Shown piece by piece: positions 9,044 through 17,377 of a stretch of 64,000 nt of DNA. The stretch spans positions 1-64,000 of the forward strand of contig JADFPP010000002.1 of NCBI GenBank assembly GCA_022562275.1, in the 5' to 3' direction. The notes below the pieces were generated by a model, which had not been told where the DNA came from, searched no databases, and worked only from the letters and a program-made list of their open reading frames with translations. The DNA comes from Bacteroidota bacterium. Lineage in GTDB: Bacteria; Bacteroidota; Ignavibacteria; Ignavibacteriales; Ignavibacteriaceae. The translations under genes and the position numbers were made by a program. Every line of letters begins with the position of its first letter. The stretch's first letter is position 1.

Positions 9044-9940
9044 TTATATAATCGATTTTCCCGTTAGCATTTTATATATATTAAGATATTTATCACTTGT
9101 CTTTTTAATTATCTCTTCCGGCAGCACTGGCGGAGGCGGCTGCTTATTGAAGTTTACAGACAGCAGGTAATCCCGCACAAATTGTTTATCGTAACTTTCC
9201 TGCCCTCTTCCTTTCTCATATTTATCCAACGGCCAGAAACGGGAAGAGTCGGGAGTAAGCAGTTCATCTACCAGTATAATATCACCATTATAAAAACCAA
9301 ATTCCATTTTAGTATCAGCAATTATTATCCCTTTCTTTAATGCAAACTCAGATGCTTTTTTATATATCTGTAAAGTTTTTTCCTGCAGCAGCCGGAATGT
9401 TACTTCATCTGTTATTTTCAATGCTTCATCAGCCGAGATATTTTCATCGTGCTCACCAATTTCAGCTTTGGTTGAAGGGGTGAATATCGGTTCAGGAAAT
9501 TTTTCTGATTCCTGTAAATCCCGGGGTAATTTTATTCCCGAAATTTTTCCTGTTTTCTTATAATCATTCCAGCCTGAGCCTGAAATATAACCTCTCACAA
9601 TACATTCTATAGGAACAACTTTCGCCTTTTTTACAAGCATAGATCTGCCATTAAGGACATCAGCATATTCTTTACATTCCTTCGGATATTCATCAACGTT
9701 TGTAGTTACTAAATGGTTTTGAATAATATCTTTATTTAAGTTAAACCAGAATTCTGATATTTTTGTAAGTACTATTCCTTTATGCGGAATTCCCTGTTTC
9801 ATTATTACATCAAAAGCAGAGATCCGGTCTGTTGAGACCAATAATAAGTACTCTCCTACTTCATAAATATCCCTTACTTTTCCTTCAGCAAAAAATTGCA
9901 GGTTAGGAAAATTTGTTTTTAGGACAACTTTGGTTTTCAT
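9044..9940 (-). CDS. purC: phosphoribosylaminoimidazole-succinocarboxamide (SAICAR) synthase
   Basis: Purine synthesis enzyme that joins CAIR and aspartate using ATP. The 298-residue protein is of the longer, yeast-like class with [23 protein letters not shown], the CAIR-binding [14 protein letters not shown] and [23 protein letters not shown]. All catalytic landmarks are intact, which contrasts with the degenerate paralogue at 50369-51046. It heads the minus-strand run ending in recX. Upstream spacing of 177 bases to the divergent POT gene should contain the promoter. Confidence 0.96.
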   Translation of the reverse strand: MKTKVVLKTNFPNLQFFAEGKVRDIYEVGEYLLLVSTDRISAFDVIMKQGIPHKGIVLTKISEFWFNLNKDIIQNHLVTTNVDEYPKECKEYADVLNGRSMLVKKAKVVPIECIVRGYISGSGWNDYKKTGKISGIKLPRDLQESEKFPEPIFTPSTKAEIGEHDENISADEALKITDEVTFRLLQEKTLQIYKKASEFALKKGIIIADTKMEFGFYNGDIILVDELLTPDSSRFWPLDKYEKGRGQESYDKQFVRDYLLSVNFNKQPPPPVLPEEIIKKTSDKYLNIYKMLTGKSII

Positions 9941-10117
9941 TTCTTTCTTCTTTTTAGTGATGCGAAATATAATTACACAGCCATGATTTTACAACTTGAT
10001 GAGATTATGAATGAGTTTGCATCGGTATTTAAGGATGATTATTTTGTCTCCAATTTTATGGCTCACTTAATCAAAATACCCGAACTATTCCCAATCTAAA
10101 TTAGTATAGAGGTTTCC

Positions 10118-11647
10118 ATGTCATTCGCTAAAATCCAAATCAAAGAATTTCCACAAACATTTTGGATAGCAAATACACTCGAAATTTTTGAAAGAATGGC
10201 GTGGTACGGTTTTTTTGCAGTATCTTCACTTTACATTACAGGCGCAGTAAGCGAGGGCGGTTTGGGATTCACAGATGAAGACCGGGGAGTATTACAAGGG
10301 GTTGTTACATTTTTCTTATATCTTTTTCCTGTAGTAACCGGAGCCTTAGCTGACAGATACGGTTTTAAGAAGATGTTAATCGCAGCATTTATAGTTCTTA
10401 TACCAGCATATTATTTATTGGGACAAGTAAAAACTTTTCCAACATTCTTCCTTGCATTTATGCTTGTAGCTATTGGTGCAGCCATGTTCAAACCTGTTAT
10501 CATTGGTACTATTGCAAAATCAACTAATGATAAAACATCATCAATGGGGTTTGGTATTTTTTATATGATGGTAAATATAGGCGGATTTGTCGGACCAGTG
10601 GTAGCAGGTTTAGTAAGAGCAATGTCATGGGAATATGTTTTTTACGCTTCTTCCGGATGGATGGTTGTTAACCTTATAATAGTTAGTATTTTCTTTAAAG
10701 AGCCGGAGATACCAAATGCTGCCAAAGATGTAAGATCGCTTAAAAAAGTATTAACTGATATGGTTGAAGTCCTTGGCAACGGAAGATTTTTTCTTTTTGT
10801 TTTTGGGCTATTATTAATATTAGTATTGGGTTCAAAGTACACTTCGGATGGTGCGTTTACCTGGAGTGATATTATTTTGATTGTTATAATTTGGATTGTG
10901 CTGAATTTTATCATCGATTTCATTTTAAAAAAAATGAGGAATTCCAAAAACAGAGCCTGGTATCTGACACCCATGAAACTTGGTGATTGGCGTTTTGGAC
11001 TGTTCCTTCTTTTAATGTCGGGCTTTTGGACAAGTTTTAACCAGATCTTTTACACACTTCCTTTATACATCAGAGATTTTACTGATACCACAGATTTATT
11101 GAATACTATTGGCGGAGTGATGAGTTTCATTGGATTGGGCGGATTAATCGATTCTTTTAAAAATTTAATGGTCGTCCCCGGGCAGATTAATCCTGAATAT
11201 ATGATAAATATAAATGCAGGTACAATTATCTTTTTTCAAATTGGTGTTTCATACCTCGTTACCCGTTTAAAACCATTTACCACTATTTTTTGGGGCGTGA
11301 TGATTACAGTGGTAAGCTTTTCAATTCTGATATTTGGAACCGTTGGATGGATAGTTGTTGGCGGTATAGTTGTTTTTTCATTTGGTGAAATGATGGCAAG
11401 CCCGAAATCAAAAGAATATACAAGTAAGATTGCACCACCGGGAAAAGTTGCATTATACATGGGTTATTTTTACTGGTGTGTTGCTTTAGGAAATTTATTC
11501 GGCGGAATACTATCAGGACAATTTTACGCAGCATTTGCACGCGATATGCAGCGCCCGGATATTATGTGGATTACATTTGCAGCAATTGCTTTTGCATCCG
11601 CAATGTTGATCTTAGCCTATGATAAATTAGTAATTAAGAAGAAGTAA
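10118..11647 (+). CDS. POT/PTR-family proton-coupled peptide transporter
   Basis: Inner-membrane major-facilitator protein of 509 residues with about 12-14 predicted helices. The ExxER-type motif of proton-coupled oligopeptide transporters is visible near residues 22-27 (EIFERMAWYG). The cytoplasmic loop GALADRYGFKKML is the MFS motif A. The likely substrates are di- or tripeptides taken up with protons, although Bacteroidota members of this branch are poorly characterised. ATG start with a GAGG ribosome site. Monocistronic: flanked by divergent purC and convergent CBS gene. Confidence 0.88.
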   Translation: MSFAKIQIKEFPQTFWIANTLEIFERMAWYGFFAVSSLYITGAVSEGGLGFTDEDRGVLQGVVTFFLYLFPVVTGALADRYGFKKMLIAAFIVLIPAYYLLGQVKTFPTFFLAFMLVAIGAAMFKPVIIGTIAKSTNDKTSSMGFGIFYMMVNIGGFVGPVVAGLVRAMSWEYVFYASSGWMVVNLIIVSIFFKEPEIPNAAKDVRSLKKVLTDMVEVLGNGRFFLFVFGLLLILVLGSKYTSDGAFTWSDIILIVIIWIVLNFIIDFILKKMRNSKNRAWYLTPMKLGDWRFGLFLLLMSGFWTSFNQIFYTLPLYIRDFTDTTDLLNTIGGVMSFIGLGGLIDSFKNLMVVPGQINPEYMININAGTIIFFQIGVSYLVTRLKPFTTIFWGVMITVVSFSILIFGTVGWIVVGGIVVFSFGEMMASPKSKEYTSKIAPPGKVALYMGYFYWCVALGNLFGGILSGQFYAAFARDMQRPDIMWITFAAIAFASAMLILAYDKLVIKKK

Positions 11648-11871
11648 GTTCTGTAAGCGATTTTCACAGAGTGATGAATGCTTTGGAGAAACAATTTAAA
11701 TGTATCCTGAGTTAGCCTGGCTATAATGTATTTTGTAATATATATTTATTATTCTTTCCAATAATTCCTTCCAAAAATCTAGTCTGTAATTATTGATCGA
11801 TGTATGGCAATGTTTTAAAATTTATATTTGAGGTTACAAAAAATCTTAAACAATCAGAGCTATAAATTCAA

Positions 11872-12321
11872 TTATTTACTTCCCGGGTCTGTCACGCCCT
11901 TAATATAGGATTCAAGCTGATCGATCATAAAAGTTTTTTCGTCCAGAACAGCATTAACAACATCACCGATTGAGATTATGCCTACAAGCTTTTGATCTTC
12001 AAGTACCGGAAGGTGCCTGATTCTTTTGTTTATCATTATTGCTTTGGTATTATTAATCGTCTGTTCCGAGCCTACACATATAACATCTGATGACATAATC
12101 TCTTTAACAGGTACCTCTTTTGAAAACTTTCCTTTCAAAGCAATTTTTCTTGCATAATCTCTTTCACTCATTATACCAGTTAACTTTTCCCCATCGAGCA
12201 CGAGCACTGCCCCGATATTTTTTTCAGCCATTAAAGTCAAGGCTTCAAAAACCGTAGTATCGGGTGTAACTGAGTATATCTCTCTACCCTTCTTTTCCAA
12301 AATCTCGTGAATTGTTTCCAT
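11872..12321 (-). CDS. CBS-domain pair protein
   Basis: A stand-alone 149-residue protein made of two CBS domains, roughly residues 10-65 and 75-135, with the repeated pattern GAVLVLDGEKLTGIMSERDYA and RHLPVLEDQKLVGIISIGDV. Tandem CBS modules bind adenosyl nucleotides and usually act as energy sensors on a partner. No catalytic domain is attached. The start is supported by AAAGGAAAGAAC upstream of the ATG. No partner gene can be named from the neighbourhood. Confidence 0.9.
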   Translation of the reverse strand: METIHEILEKKGREIYSVTPDTTVFEALTLMAEKNIGAVLVLDGEKLTGIMSERDYARKIALKGKFSKEVPVKEIMSSDVICVGSEQTINNTKAIMINKRIRHLPVLEDQKLVGIISIGDVVNAVLDEKTFMIDQLESYIKGVTDPGSK

Positions 12322-12581
12322 GTTCTTTCCTTTTGGATATTATTATAGTAAATAATTTGGTTCTTTTCAACTAAAATACGATGGAAACAATTTTAAATTT
12401 TTATCCCGCTGTTTTGGAAAATTCGAATTTCGAATCCTTTGAAGAAGAAGCATACAATAGCTTTAGGTGCTGAAGATTATCAGCTACATATTAGAAAGGA
12501 TTGATTTTTCACCAAAGATATTTGATCACTAACTAAAGGAAATGAAGTTTCCAATAAAATTGAATTCAGGATATTAAAATA

Positions 12582-12767
12582 TTATAACTCTTCATTATAA
12601 TGTCTGCCAATAGCCCAAGCAATTCCGAAAAGCAAACCGGTTTGTGCGAGTTCTAACCAGGTAAGAAAGTGAAATATAATTTGAGAATTGGTTACCTTAC
12701 TTATAAAACCCATTATCAAACTGATTGCAGCAATAAACATTAAACTGATCATCAATTTATCTTTCAC
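12582..12767 (-). CDS. small two-helix membrane protein
   Basis: A 61-residue hypothetical protein with two hydrophobic stretches (about 5-23 and 35-54) and charged ends, so probably a hairpin membrane protein. The start is GTG, supported by a good TAAGAGGAAA ribosome site just upstream, which argues that it is real. About 150 bases upstream on the same strand lies copy 1 of the hairpin element described at 12922-12990. Function unknown. Confidence 0.6.
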   Translation of the reverse strand: MKDKLMISLMFIAAISLIMGFISKVTNSQIIFHFLTWLELAQTGLLFGIAWAIGRHYNEEL

Positions 12768-12921
12768 ATTTTCCTCTTAAATAAGCTTGATAAAAATTGT
12801 ACTGTTAATATATTTCAATACCAGCAAAAATTAAACTAACAATTAGAGACTATATAAACAAATATATTATTAAAAATGTTTAAAAAAGAAATTATCCGTT
12901 GATTGTGATTAACAAGTAAAA

Positions 12922-12990
12922 AACCCCTGCCCTGTGATGTTGGGAAAACATCGTAGAGGGGAGACGGCAGGGGTTCACCTCTTTCGAGGT
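12922..12990 (-). ncRNA. undescribed structured element, copy 1
   Basis: Read on the minus strand: a CTCGAAAGAG hairpin (12977-12990), then aacccctgcc (12966-12975) pairing perfectly over 10 bp with ggcaggggtt (12922-12931), enclosing a variable hairpin (12936-12952, six pairs) and a GTCTCCCCTC strand. A T-run follows the closing stem on the minus strand (12918-12923), as in an intrinsic terminator. A second copy at 15235-15321 keeps the layout while the inner hairpin sequence differs, suggesting conserved structure. Strand choice rests on the T-run and on the small minus-strand genes that follow both copies. Confidence 0.5.
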
Positions 12991-13349
12991 TAATCTTACT
13001 TCATCAACACTTGTCCTCTGTATCCCGATATTATCGGAAGAAGGAGGAACGTCTACTTAAAAACCATAAAAGAATCTGCTGTAATTCGGCTTGTGGATTA
13101 TATTCAAAATTATCCGGGATAATTCCGCAATTTGATAATGGAATTTCCTTCAAACATAAATCATCATCTATTCAATAGTAATCATCCATCCCAAGAATTA
13201 ATAACGATAAAATTCTCCAAACCATAATGTATAATAAAATCGCTATATTTTACACAATGAAATCTGTGTAATTTGGGAATCTCTCCCCATTGAAAAATTA
13301 CCTGGATAGTTATCGTATCTATAAACCTTCAAAAAGGAGAAAGATCGGC
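12991..13349. other. non-coding stretch upstream of rpoD
   Basis: No gene seen. It holds a small perfect hairpin (ccgata/tatcgg, about 13024-13037) and, on the minus strand just before the structured element, a short frame ending GQVLMK and a stop, similar to the last residues of a T9SS sorting domain (compare KKMVLMK at the end of the 19732-20928 gene). The rpoD promoter should lie here. An in-frame TTG at 13290 also opens the rpoD frame but is not favoured as the start. Confidence 0.4.
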
Positions 13350-14207
13350 TTGAAATTAACAAAGCAAATCACTATTCGCGAAAGTAAATCTATAGATCAG
13401 TATTTTCTGGAAATAGGTAATGTCGATCTTTTAACTCCTGGTGAAGAGATAGACCTGGCTATAAAGATTAAGAATGGGGATGAAGATGCTCAAGAGAAGT
13501 TAGTCAAGGCTAATTTAAGATTCGTGGTTTCTGTTGCTAAGCATTTTCAGAATCAAGGTCTTTCCCTTGGCGATTTAATAAGCGAAGGAAACATCGGTTT
13601 AATTAAAGCTGCTCAGCGATTTGATGAGACAAGAGGTTTTAAATTTATATCCTATGCCGTATGGTGGGTAAGGCAAGGTATTATGCAGGCAATAGCCGAT
13701 CAATCAAGAGTGGTTCGATTACCTTTAAACCGTGTAAGTAACCTCACAAAGATCAGTAAAGCTTTTAGAGACCTGGAACAGGAGTTCGAAAGAAAGCCTA
13801 CTACGGAAGAGTTAGCTAAAATTCTTGATATGACAACCGATGAGGTTGCATATGCTCTTCAGATATCTGGTCGTCATATTTCAATGGATGCGCCTTTAAA
13901 AGCAGGTGATGAGAATAAAAATAGTCTGATGGATGTGCTTCCAAACGAGCATCAGCCGCTGCCGGATAAAGATCTGATGAATGAATCTCTTAAGAATGAA
14001 CTCGCAAATGCTCTTTCCATTCTCAGCAAAAGAGAAGCTGAGGTAATAAAGCTTGCTTTCGGGATTGGGGCTGGTAATAAAGCTACTTTAGAAGAGATAG
14101 GTGAGAGATTTAATCTTACGAGAGAAAGAATAAGACAAATAAAGGAAAAAGCATTAAGAAAATTGAGGGGTTCGAAAAGGAGTGATAGGTTAATAACTTA
14201 CTTATGA
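13350..14207 (+). CDS. rpoD: RNA polymerase sigma factor RpoD/SigA
   Basis: Primary-type sigma factor of about 285 residues, the short form normal in Bacteroidota and relatives (little region 1.1). Region 2 reads [21 protein letters not shown] then [18 protein letters not shown]. Region 3 follows ([11 protein letters not shown]), and region 4 ends in [20 protein letters not shown]. The TTG at 13350 gives [12 protein letters not shown], the usual N-terminus in this group, and is preceded by AAAAAGGAG at a slightly long spacing. A longer frame opens at 13290. Isolated from other core genes and flanked by decayed sequence, which is odd for a primary sigma gene. Confidence 0.93.
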   Translation: MKLTKQITIRESKSIDQYFLEIGNVDLLTPGEEIDLAIKIKNGDEDAQEKLVKANLRFVVSVAKHFQNQGLSLGDLISEGNIGLIKAAQRFDETRGFKFISYAVWWVRQGIMQAIADQSRVVRLPLNRVSNLTKISKAFRDLEQEFERKPTTEELAKILDMTTDEVAYALQISGRHISMDAPLKAGDENKNSLMDVLPNEHQPLPDKDLMNESLKNELANALSILSKREAEVIKLAFGIGAGNKATLEEIGERFNLTRERIRQIKEKALRKLRGSKRSDRLITYL

Positions 14208-14363
14208 TTAGTGCGAGAGAAGTTGATTTAAAAGTAGTCGGGGAATATCGGTTTTTGAAAATTATTTCTACAATGTATATCAGCTATCCACCCGCAATCA
14301 CCACCCGTCTTTTGGGAGTTGCAAGGGGTCACTTCTAGTTAGATATTATAGATAAGTTATAGA

Positions 14364-14712
14364 TTAAGAACTATTATAATAACTCTTGACAGCATCTTCT
14401 CTTGTCTTATACAAATTAAATAATCTGAGAGTATCCGTGCAGGTGAATATATCCTGTGCAGGAATGGCGGGTTCAACTATTCTCAAAGCACCACCAAAGT
14501 AAGTCATCTTCTTGAATTATTTGATAATTTCTCCTAAAAAAGTTGAATCAATATGCTTACACATACTGAGATCAACTACTAATCTCGTATGACCAAAACC
14601 AATCTGTTACTTTATTATCTCATTAAATTTGTTTGCTTATAGTGAAGTAGGGCTTATTGAGTGGACTACAATAACAAATACATCATCAACAGATATCTTC
14701 TCATATGCATCC
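14364..14712 (-). pseudogene. decayed STAS-domain (anti-sigma factor antagonist) gene
   Basis: Minus-strand translation shows scattered pieces of a STAS domain interrupted by stops: AYEKISVDDVFVIVV, then ANKFNEIIK, then TRLVVDLSMCKHIDSTFLGE, then GGALRIVEPAIPAQDIF and finally LRLFNLYKTREDAVKSYY before a TAA at 14364-14366. The VDLS...IDSTFLG core is the region of SpoIIAA-like proteins that carries the phosphorylatable Ser (here S-T after Asp). In-frame stops after VVHSISPTSL, after NEIIK and after LGEIIK, plus a likely small shift, show it is inactivated. No start codon can be fixed. Confidence 0.75.
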
Positions 14713-14723
14713 ACAATAGTTCT

Positions 14724-14969
14724 CTAGTATATTTTACTCTTGTTCCTAAAACTAACATATTCTTGCTTCCACACTTTACCCCAGTCTATTAACATAAATG
14801 TTCCAAGTGTAACAGGAACGCTGGCAAAAATTACAAATAATGAACTTATTACATACTTTAAATACGCATTAAGTAGTTGCGGTAAAAGGTCAGCAACAAA
14901 AATAATAGTGATGTAAATCCAAATAACATGCAACAGTAATTTTGTAACGTCTCTGAATAGACTTTTCAT
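14724..14969 (-). CDS. small membrane protein
   Basis: An 81-residue protein starting MKSLFRDVTKLLLHV, with two hydrophobic segments (about 8-28 and 38-60) and a basic C-terminus. The frame is open further upstream to 15068, but that part overlaps the Cys-rich ORF at 14983-15168 in another frame. Starting at 14969 leaves a 13-base gap, so the two form a natural pair. I do not recognise the family. Ribosome site weak. Confidence 0.5.
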   Translation of the reverse strand: MKSLFRDVTKLLLHVIWIYITIIFVADLLPQLLNAYLKYVISSLFVIFASVPVTLGTFMLIDWGKVWKQEYVSFRNKSKIY

Positions 14970-14982
14970 ATTTGTGGTTTTA

Positions 14983-15168
14983 TTAATTGAATTGTTGTTT
15001 GTGAGATTGCTCCCAGCACCAGGGACAAATATTATTCCCATCCGGTACCAGTTCATCCCAGGGATCAATGGGGCAAGTACATTTGGAATTTTTGAGCCCC
15101 ACTTCTTCTTTCATTATGAATGGATATTTCTCTTCTTTTTCCTTTTTTTCTTCTTTATTATCACTCAT
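14983..15168 (-). CDS. small Cys-rich (zinc-ribbon-like) protein
   Basis: A 61-residue protein with a highly charged N-terminus (KEEKKEKEEK) and four cysteines arranged CxC (30, 32) and CPWC (48, 51), a plausible metal knuckle. It is followed 13 bases later by the membrane protein gene at 14724-14969. A structured element copy lies 67 bases upstream of its ATG. An alternative is that the two ORFs are one gene split by a frameshift, giving a soluble metal-binding head on a two-helix membrane anchor. Confidence 0.5.
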   Translation of the reverse strand: MSDNKEEKKEKEEKYPFIMKEEVGLKNSKCTCPIDPWDELVPDGNNICPWCWEQSHKQQFN

Positions 15169-15234
15169 TTTGTCTACATATAAAGAGCTAATAAGAACAA
15201 GTATAGTACCATTAACAAAATTTTAATTATAATA

Positions 15235-15321
15235 CCCCTGCCATCAAATGAAGCTAATGGAATGGGTTTAGCTTCAATAGCTATGGAGGCGACAGCAGGG
15301 GCTCCCCCCTCTTTCGAGGAG
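15235..15321 (-). ncRNA. undescribed structured element, copy 2
   Basis: Same order as copy 1 on the minus strand: CCTCGAAAGAGG hairpin (15308-15319), then cccctgc (complement at 15295-15301) pairing with gcagggg (complement at 15235-15241). The enclosed hairpin tgaagcta/tagcttca (15249-15256 with 15269-15276) has eight pairs and is unrelated in sequence to that of copy 1. The conserved single strand between the two stems reads GTCGCCTCC here and GTCTCCCCTC in copy 1. No T-run follows. It lies in the presumed 5' leader of the Cys-rich gene. Confidence 0.5.
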
Positions 15322-15402
15322 ATAATTATATTCAATTTCTATTTGTGGATTAAGAGGATTTGTTTAGCTCTGTGAAATTAAATATTCAAACAGTGTAAGT
15401 AT

Positions 15403-15531
15403 TTAATCCATTATCTCTGTTATGATTTTTTCTTTAGTAACTTTGGTTTTAACAGCCCATTTATAATCATCGACAGAGATTGACGATCCTTTCAAAATTA
15501 ATGTAATTATTCTTTGTCTATATGTTAATAA
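15403..15531 (-). other. short open fragment, possible gene relic
   Basis: A minus-strand frame of about 43 codons reads LTYRQRIITLILKGSSIS then VDDYKWAVKTKVTKEKIITEIMD before a stop at 15403-15405. Its residue use looks coding, but only a TTG could start it and there is no clear ribosome site. It may be the tail of the decayed gene at 15631-16009. No function can be assigned. Confidence 0.3.
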
Positions 15532-15630
15532 TAACAATTAGTATGCCAAATCTTCACTTTGTTAGTTATGATTAACACACAAGTATTTTTCCATCAATAC
15601 CAATTTTAATCTCAATTCCAAGTAAATAAA

Positions 15631-16009
15631 TCACTTTCTTAACTCATTGCTGTCTTTAAACTTTATCAATAATCCATTTACATTTATTCTTTCCGGAATA
15701 AATTTTATAGTTACTTGTTCAAGAAAAAGATTTAATGATTTATCATGTTCCAAGAGCTTTATATTCTTCGGAAGGATTTTTTCATTTATCCACTTGAGTT
15801 GGTTTTGCATCAGAATCTTCTCTTCAGCTTGTCTTTTAAATCCAAACTGAACCTTAAAAGAATTTTATTACTTCTGATTCGATCTTTGATTTCATAGAAA
15901 TGTTTTTTTTGCTTTCCGTAGTATCAATGTAGCAAAGGTGGTAATAACCGTTTTTGTATTGGTTCAGCGGGAAATGGAATTTCCTTATTAATAAATAAGG
16001 GTAAAAATG
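15631..16009 (-). pseudogene. decayed gene with integrase-like N-terminal arm, cut by IS3 element
   Basis: Running out of the IS on the minus strand, translation gives FHFPLNQYKNGYYHLCYID then TTESKKNISMKSKIESEVIK. This resembles the arm-type DNA-binding domain at the N-terminus of phage/ICE tyrosine recombinases (KNG-YY-L-Y-D then ST-T-K-S-E-KF). A stop and a shift at about 15854 lead to a second frame, VQFGFKRQAEEKILMQNQ and onwards, ending NELRK at 15631; a further shift would continue as VIYLLGIEIKIGIDGKILV. No catalytic Arg/Tyr domain is seen. The integrase assignment is tentative. Confidence 0.45.
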
Positions 16010-16028
16010 TGTCAATTTTCTTAAATAA

Positions 16029-16931
16029 TTAGGATACATTTTTCACCTCGTAACGTACTTTTTTAGCTGACTGCAATTTAACATTTCTAATATTAATTTT
16101 CTCATCAATTCTGTTCATTAAAAAATCTTCCGGGGTTAAGTAGAACAAAGCTCTATGTAATCGTTTAGTGTTGTAATAATCAACAAACTCAGCAATTTGT
16201 TTTCTGGCATCTTCAAGATCAATAAGAGAATTGGTGCTCAAACATTCTTCGTTGACGGTTCTGTGATATCGTTCAATCTTCCCATTACTCTGAGGATAAG
16301 CAACTGATGTTCTGATATGCAGCAGACCAGCTTGCTTGATAAATTCAGCAAAGTCTCTTGAGATAAATTGTGAACCGTTATCAGTGATAAGTCTGGGTTT
16401 AGCAGTAGGATATTTCTCTAAGGCAGATTGAATAGTAAACTGAACATCAAATTCTTGCATACTCATTCTGAGTTCATGATGAACAATAAAACGAGAGTAA
16501 CCATCAATAACAGAAATAAGGAATAAGAATGTCCCACGAAAATTCACATATTTGATATCAGTATGCCAATGCTGATGCGGAGCTGTTGGATGGTCAAATC
16601 CTTTTCCTTTAGATGATGTTTTGGTTTTATTCCAACGATTTAACAACTCAACTGATTTTAGTACCCTATAAGTAGTTGATGGACTTACAGAGACTATATT
16701 ATCATCAATCATCATATAAGTTAATCTTCTGTAACCTTCGTTAAGATTAGTTTGAGCATATTTAATAATAGCTTCTTTTTCCCAATCAAGTATCCGGTGT
16801 TTCTTTGGAAGAACACCATTATGATGATTTGGCTGTTCATATCGAGTTATCCAAGAATAATATTTACTTGAACTTATGCCAATCATACCAATAAGTTTAT
16901 TGGCTGGCGTATTTGTTTTAATTGTCATCAT
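16029..16931 (-). CDS. IS3-family transposase OrfB (DDE integrase)
   Basis: Retroviral-type rve integrase domain with the DDE catalytic residues in HWHTDIKYV (first Asp), LITDNGSQF (second Asp) and QSNGKIERYHR (Glu). An HTH_21-type region (EGYRRLTYMMIDD) precedes it. The frame continues upstream of the first ATG as YSWRELNAKWVEPDVRDNIV, back to about 17024, showing that OrfB is normally made as an OrfAB fusion by -1 slippage on the A8G run. The catalytic part appears intact, but the fusion partner orfA is broken, so transposition in cis is doubtful. Confidence 0.88.
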   Translation of the reverse strand: MMTIKTNTPANKLIGMIGISSSKYYSWITRYEQPNHHNGVLPKKHRILDWEKEAIIKYAQTNLNEGYRRLTYMMIDDNIVSVSPSTTYRVLKSVELLNRWNKTKTSSKGKGFDHPTAPHQHWHTDIKYVNFRGTFLFLISVIDGYSRFIVHHELRMSMQEFDVQFTIQSALEKYPTAKPRLITDNGSQFISRDFAEFIKQAGLLHIRTSVAYPQSNGKIERYHRTVNEECLSTNSLIDLEDARKQIAEFVDYYNTKRLHRALFYLTPEDFLMNRIDEKINIRNVKLQSAKKVRYEVKNVS

Positions 16932-16984
16932 TTTAGTAAACTCAACAATGTTATCTCGAACGTCCGGTTCAACCCATTTGGCAT

Positions 16985-17327
16985 TCAGTTCTCTCCAGCT
17001 ATACTTTTTTTTATACTGATGTTTTCACGAATCAGATAACTGATCGCTTCGTCACGATCTCTTAACTTTGCTTGTAGTTTTTCTACTTTCTTTTGCTCTG
17101 AAGTAGTTTGTTTGGCGGTTGAATTATTTGGACCGAAAATATCTACTGCCGATTCGAATAGTTTTTTCTTCCAGCTCGTCTTGGCAGACGAAGTCTGACC
17201 GATTGTAAATATCATTAGGGCGAACTTCATACTTTTCGCAAAGTTGACTTATCGGAACATTATTCTCTAACAGTTCACGTAAGATTTTTGTTTTTTGTTC
17301 GGCTGTGTAATGTTTTCTTTGTCGCAT
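16985..17327 (-). pseudogene. IS3-family OrfA, disrupted by a 28-base insertion
   Basis: The N-terminal part MRQRKHYTAEQKTKILRELL...VRPNDIYN is a standard HTH_Tnp_1 domain, and WKKKLFESAVDIF...LRDRDEAISYLIREN is the leucine-zipper tail of the same protein in another frame. Between them sits a 28-base segment (17174-17201) containing the palindrome cagac-gaa-gtctg. Removing it restores IYN-WKKKLF exactly, so the segment is a later insertion that breaks the frame. The zipper ends IKKSIAGEN just past the slippery run. Confidence 0.85.
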
Positions 17328-17377
17328 TGAGAACTCCTTTTTTTACACTATGGTAAATTTAAGAAATTCCTTTTCCA

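Larger units (their letters stand above)
16010..17377 (-). mobile_element. IS3-family insertion sequence (about 1.37 kb)
   Basis: Two-ORF IS on the minus strand: orfA (16985-17327, damaged) and orfB (16029-16931 and upstream in frame), joined by an A8G slippery run near 17007-17016. Candidate ends are TGTCAATTTTCTTAAATAA at 16010 and, inverted, TGGAAAAGGAATTTCTTAAA at 17377, sharing the AATTT(T)CTTAAAT core; exact ends are uncertain. No target duplication is visible, and the flanks belong to two different broken genes, so either a deletion or a rearrangement accompanied insertion. Confidence 0.75.

Noticed and set aside
12381-12473. 30-codon plus-strand ORF METILNFYPAVLENSNFES...
   Set aside because: Short, no convincing ribosome site, no neighbour or homology pattern to support it; left out as a feature.
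12922-12990. Integron attC site or hammerhead ribozyme for the hairpin element
   Set aside because: No GTTRRRY/RYYYAAC core pair, and the CTGATGA...GAAAC arrangement needed for a hammerhead is missing, although a CGAAAG hairpin is present.
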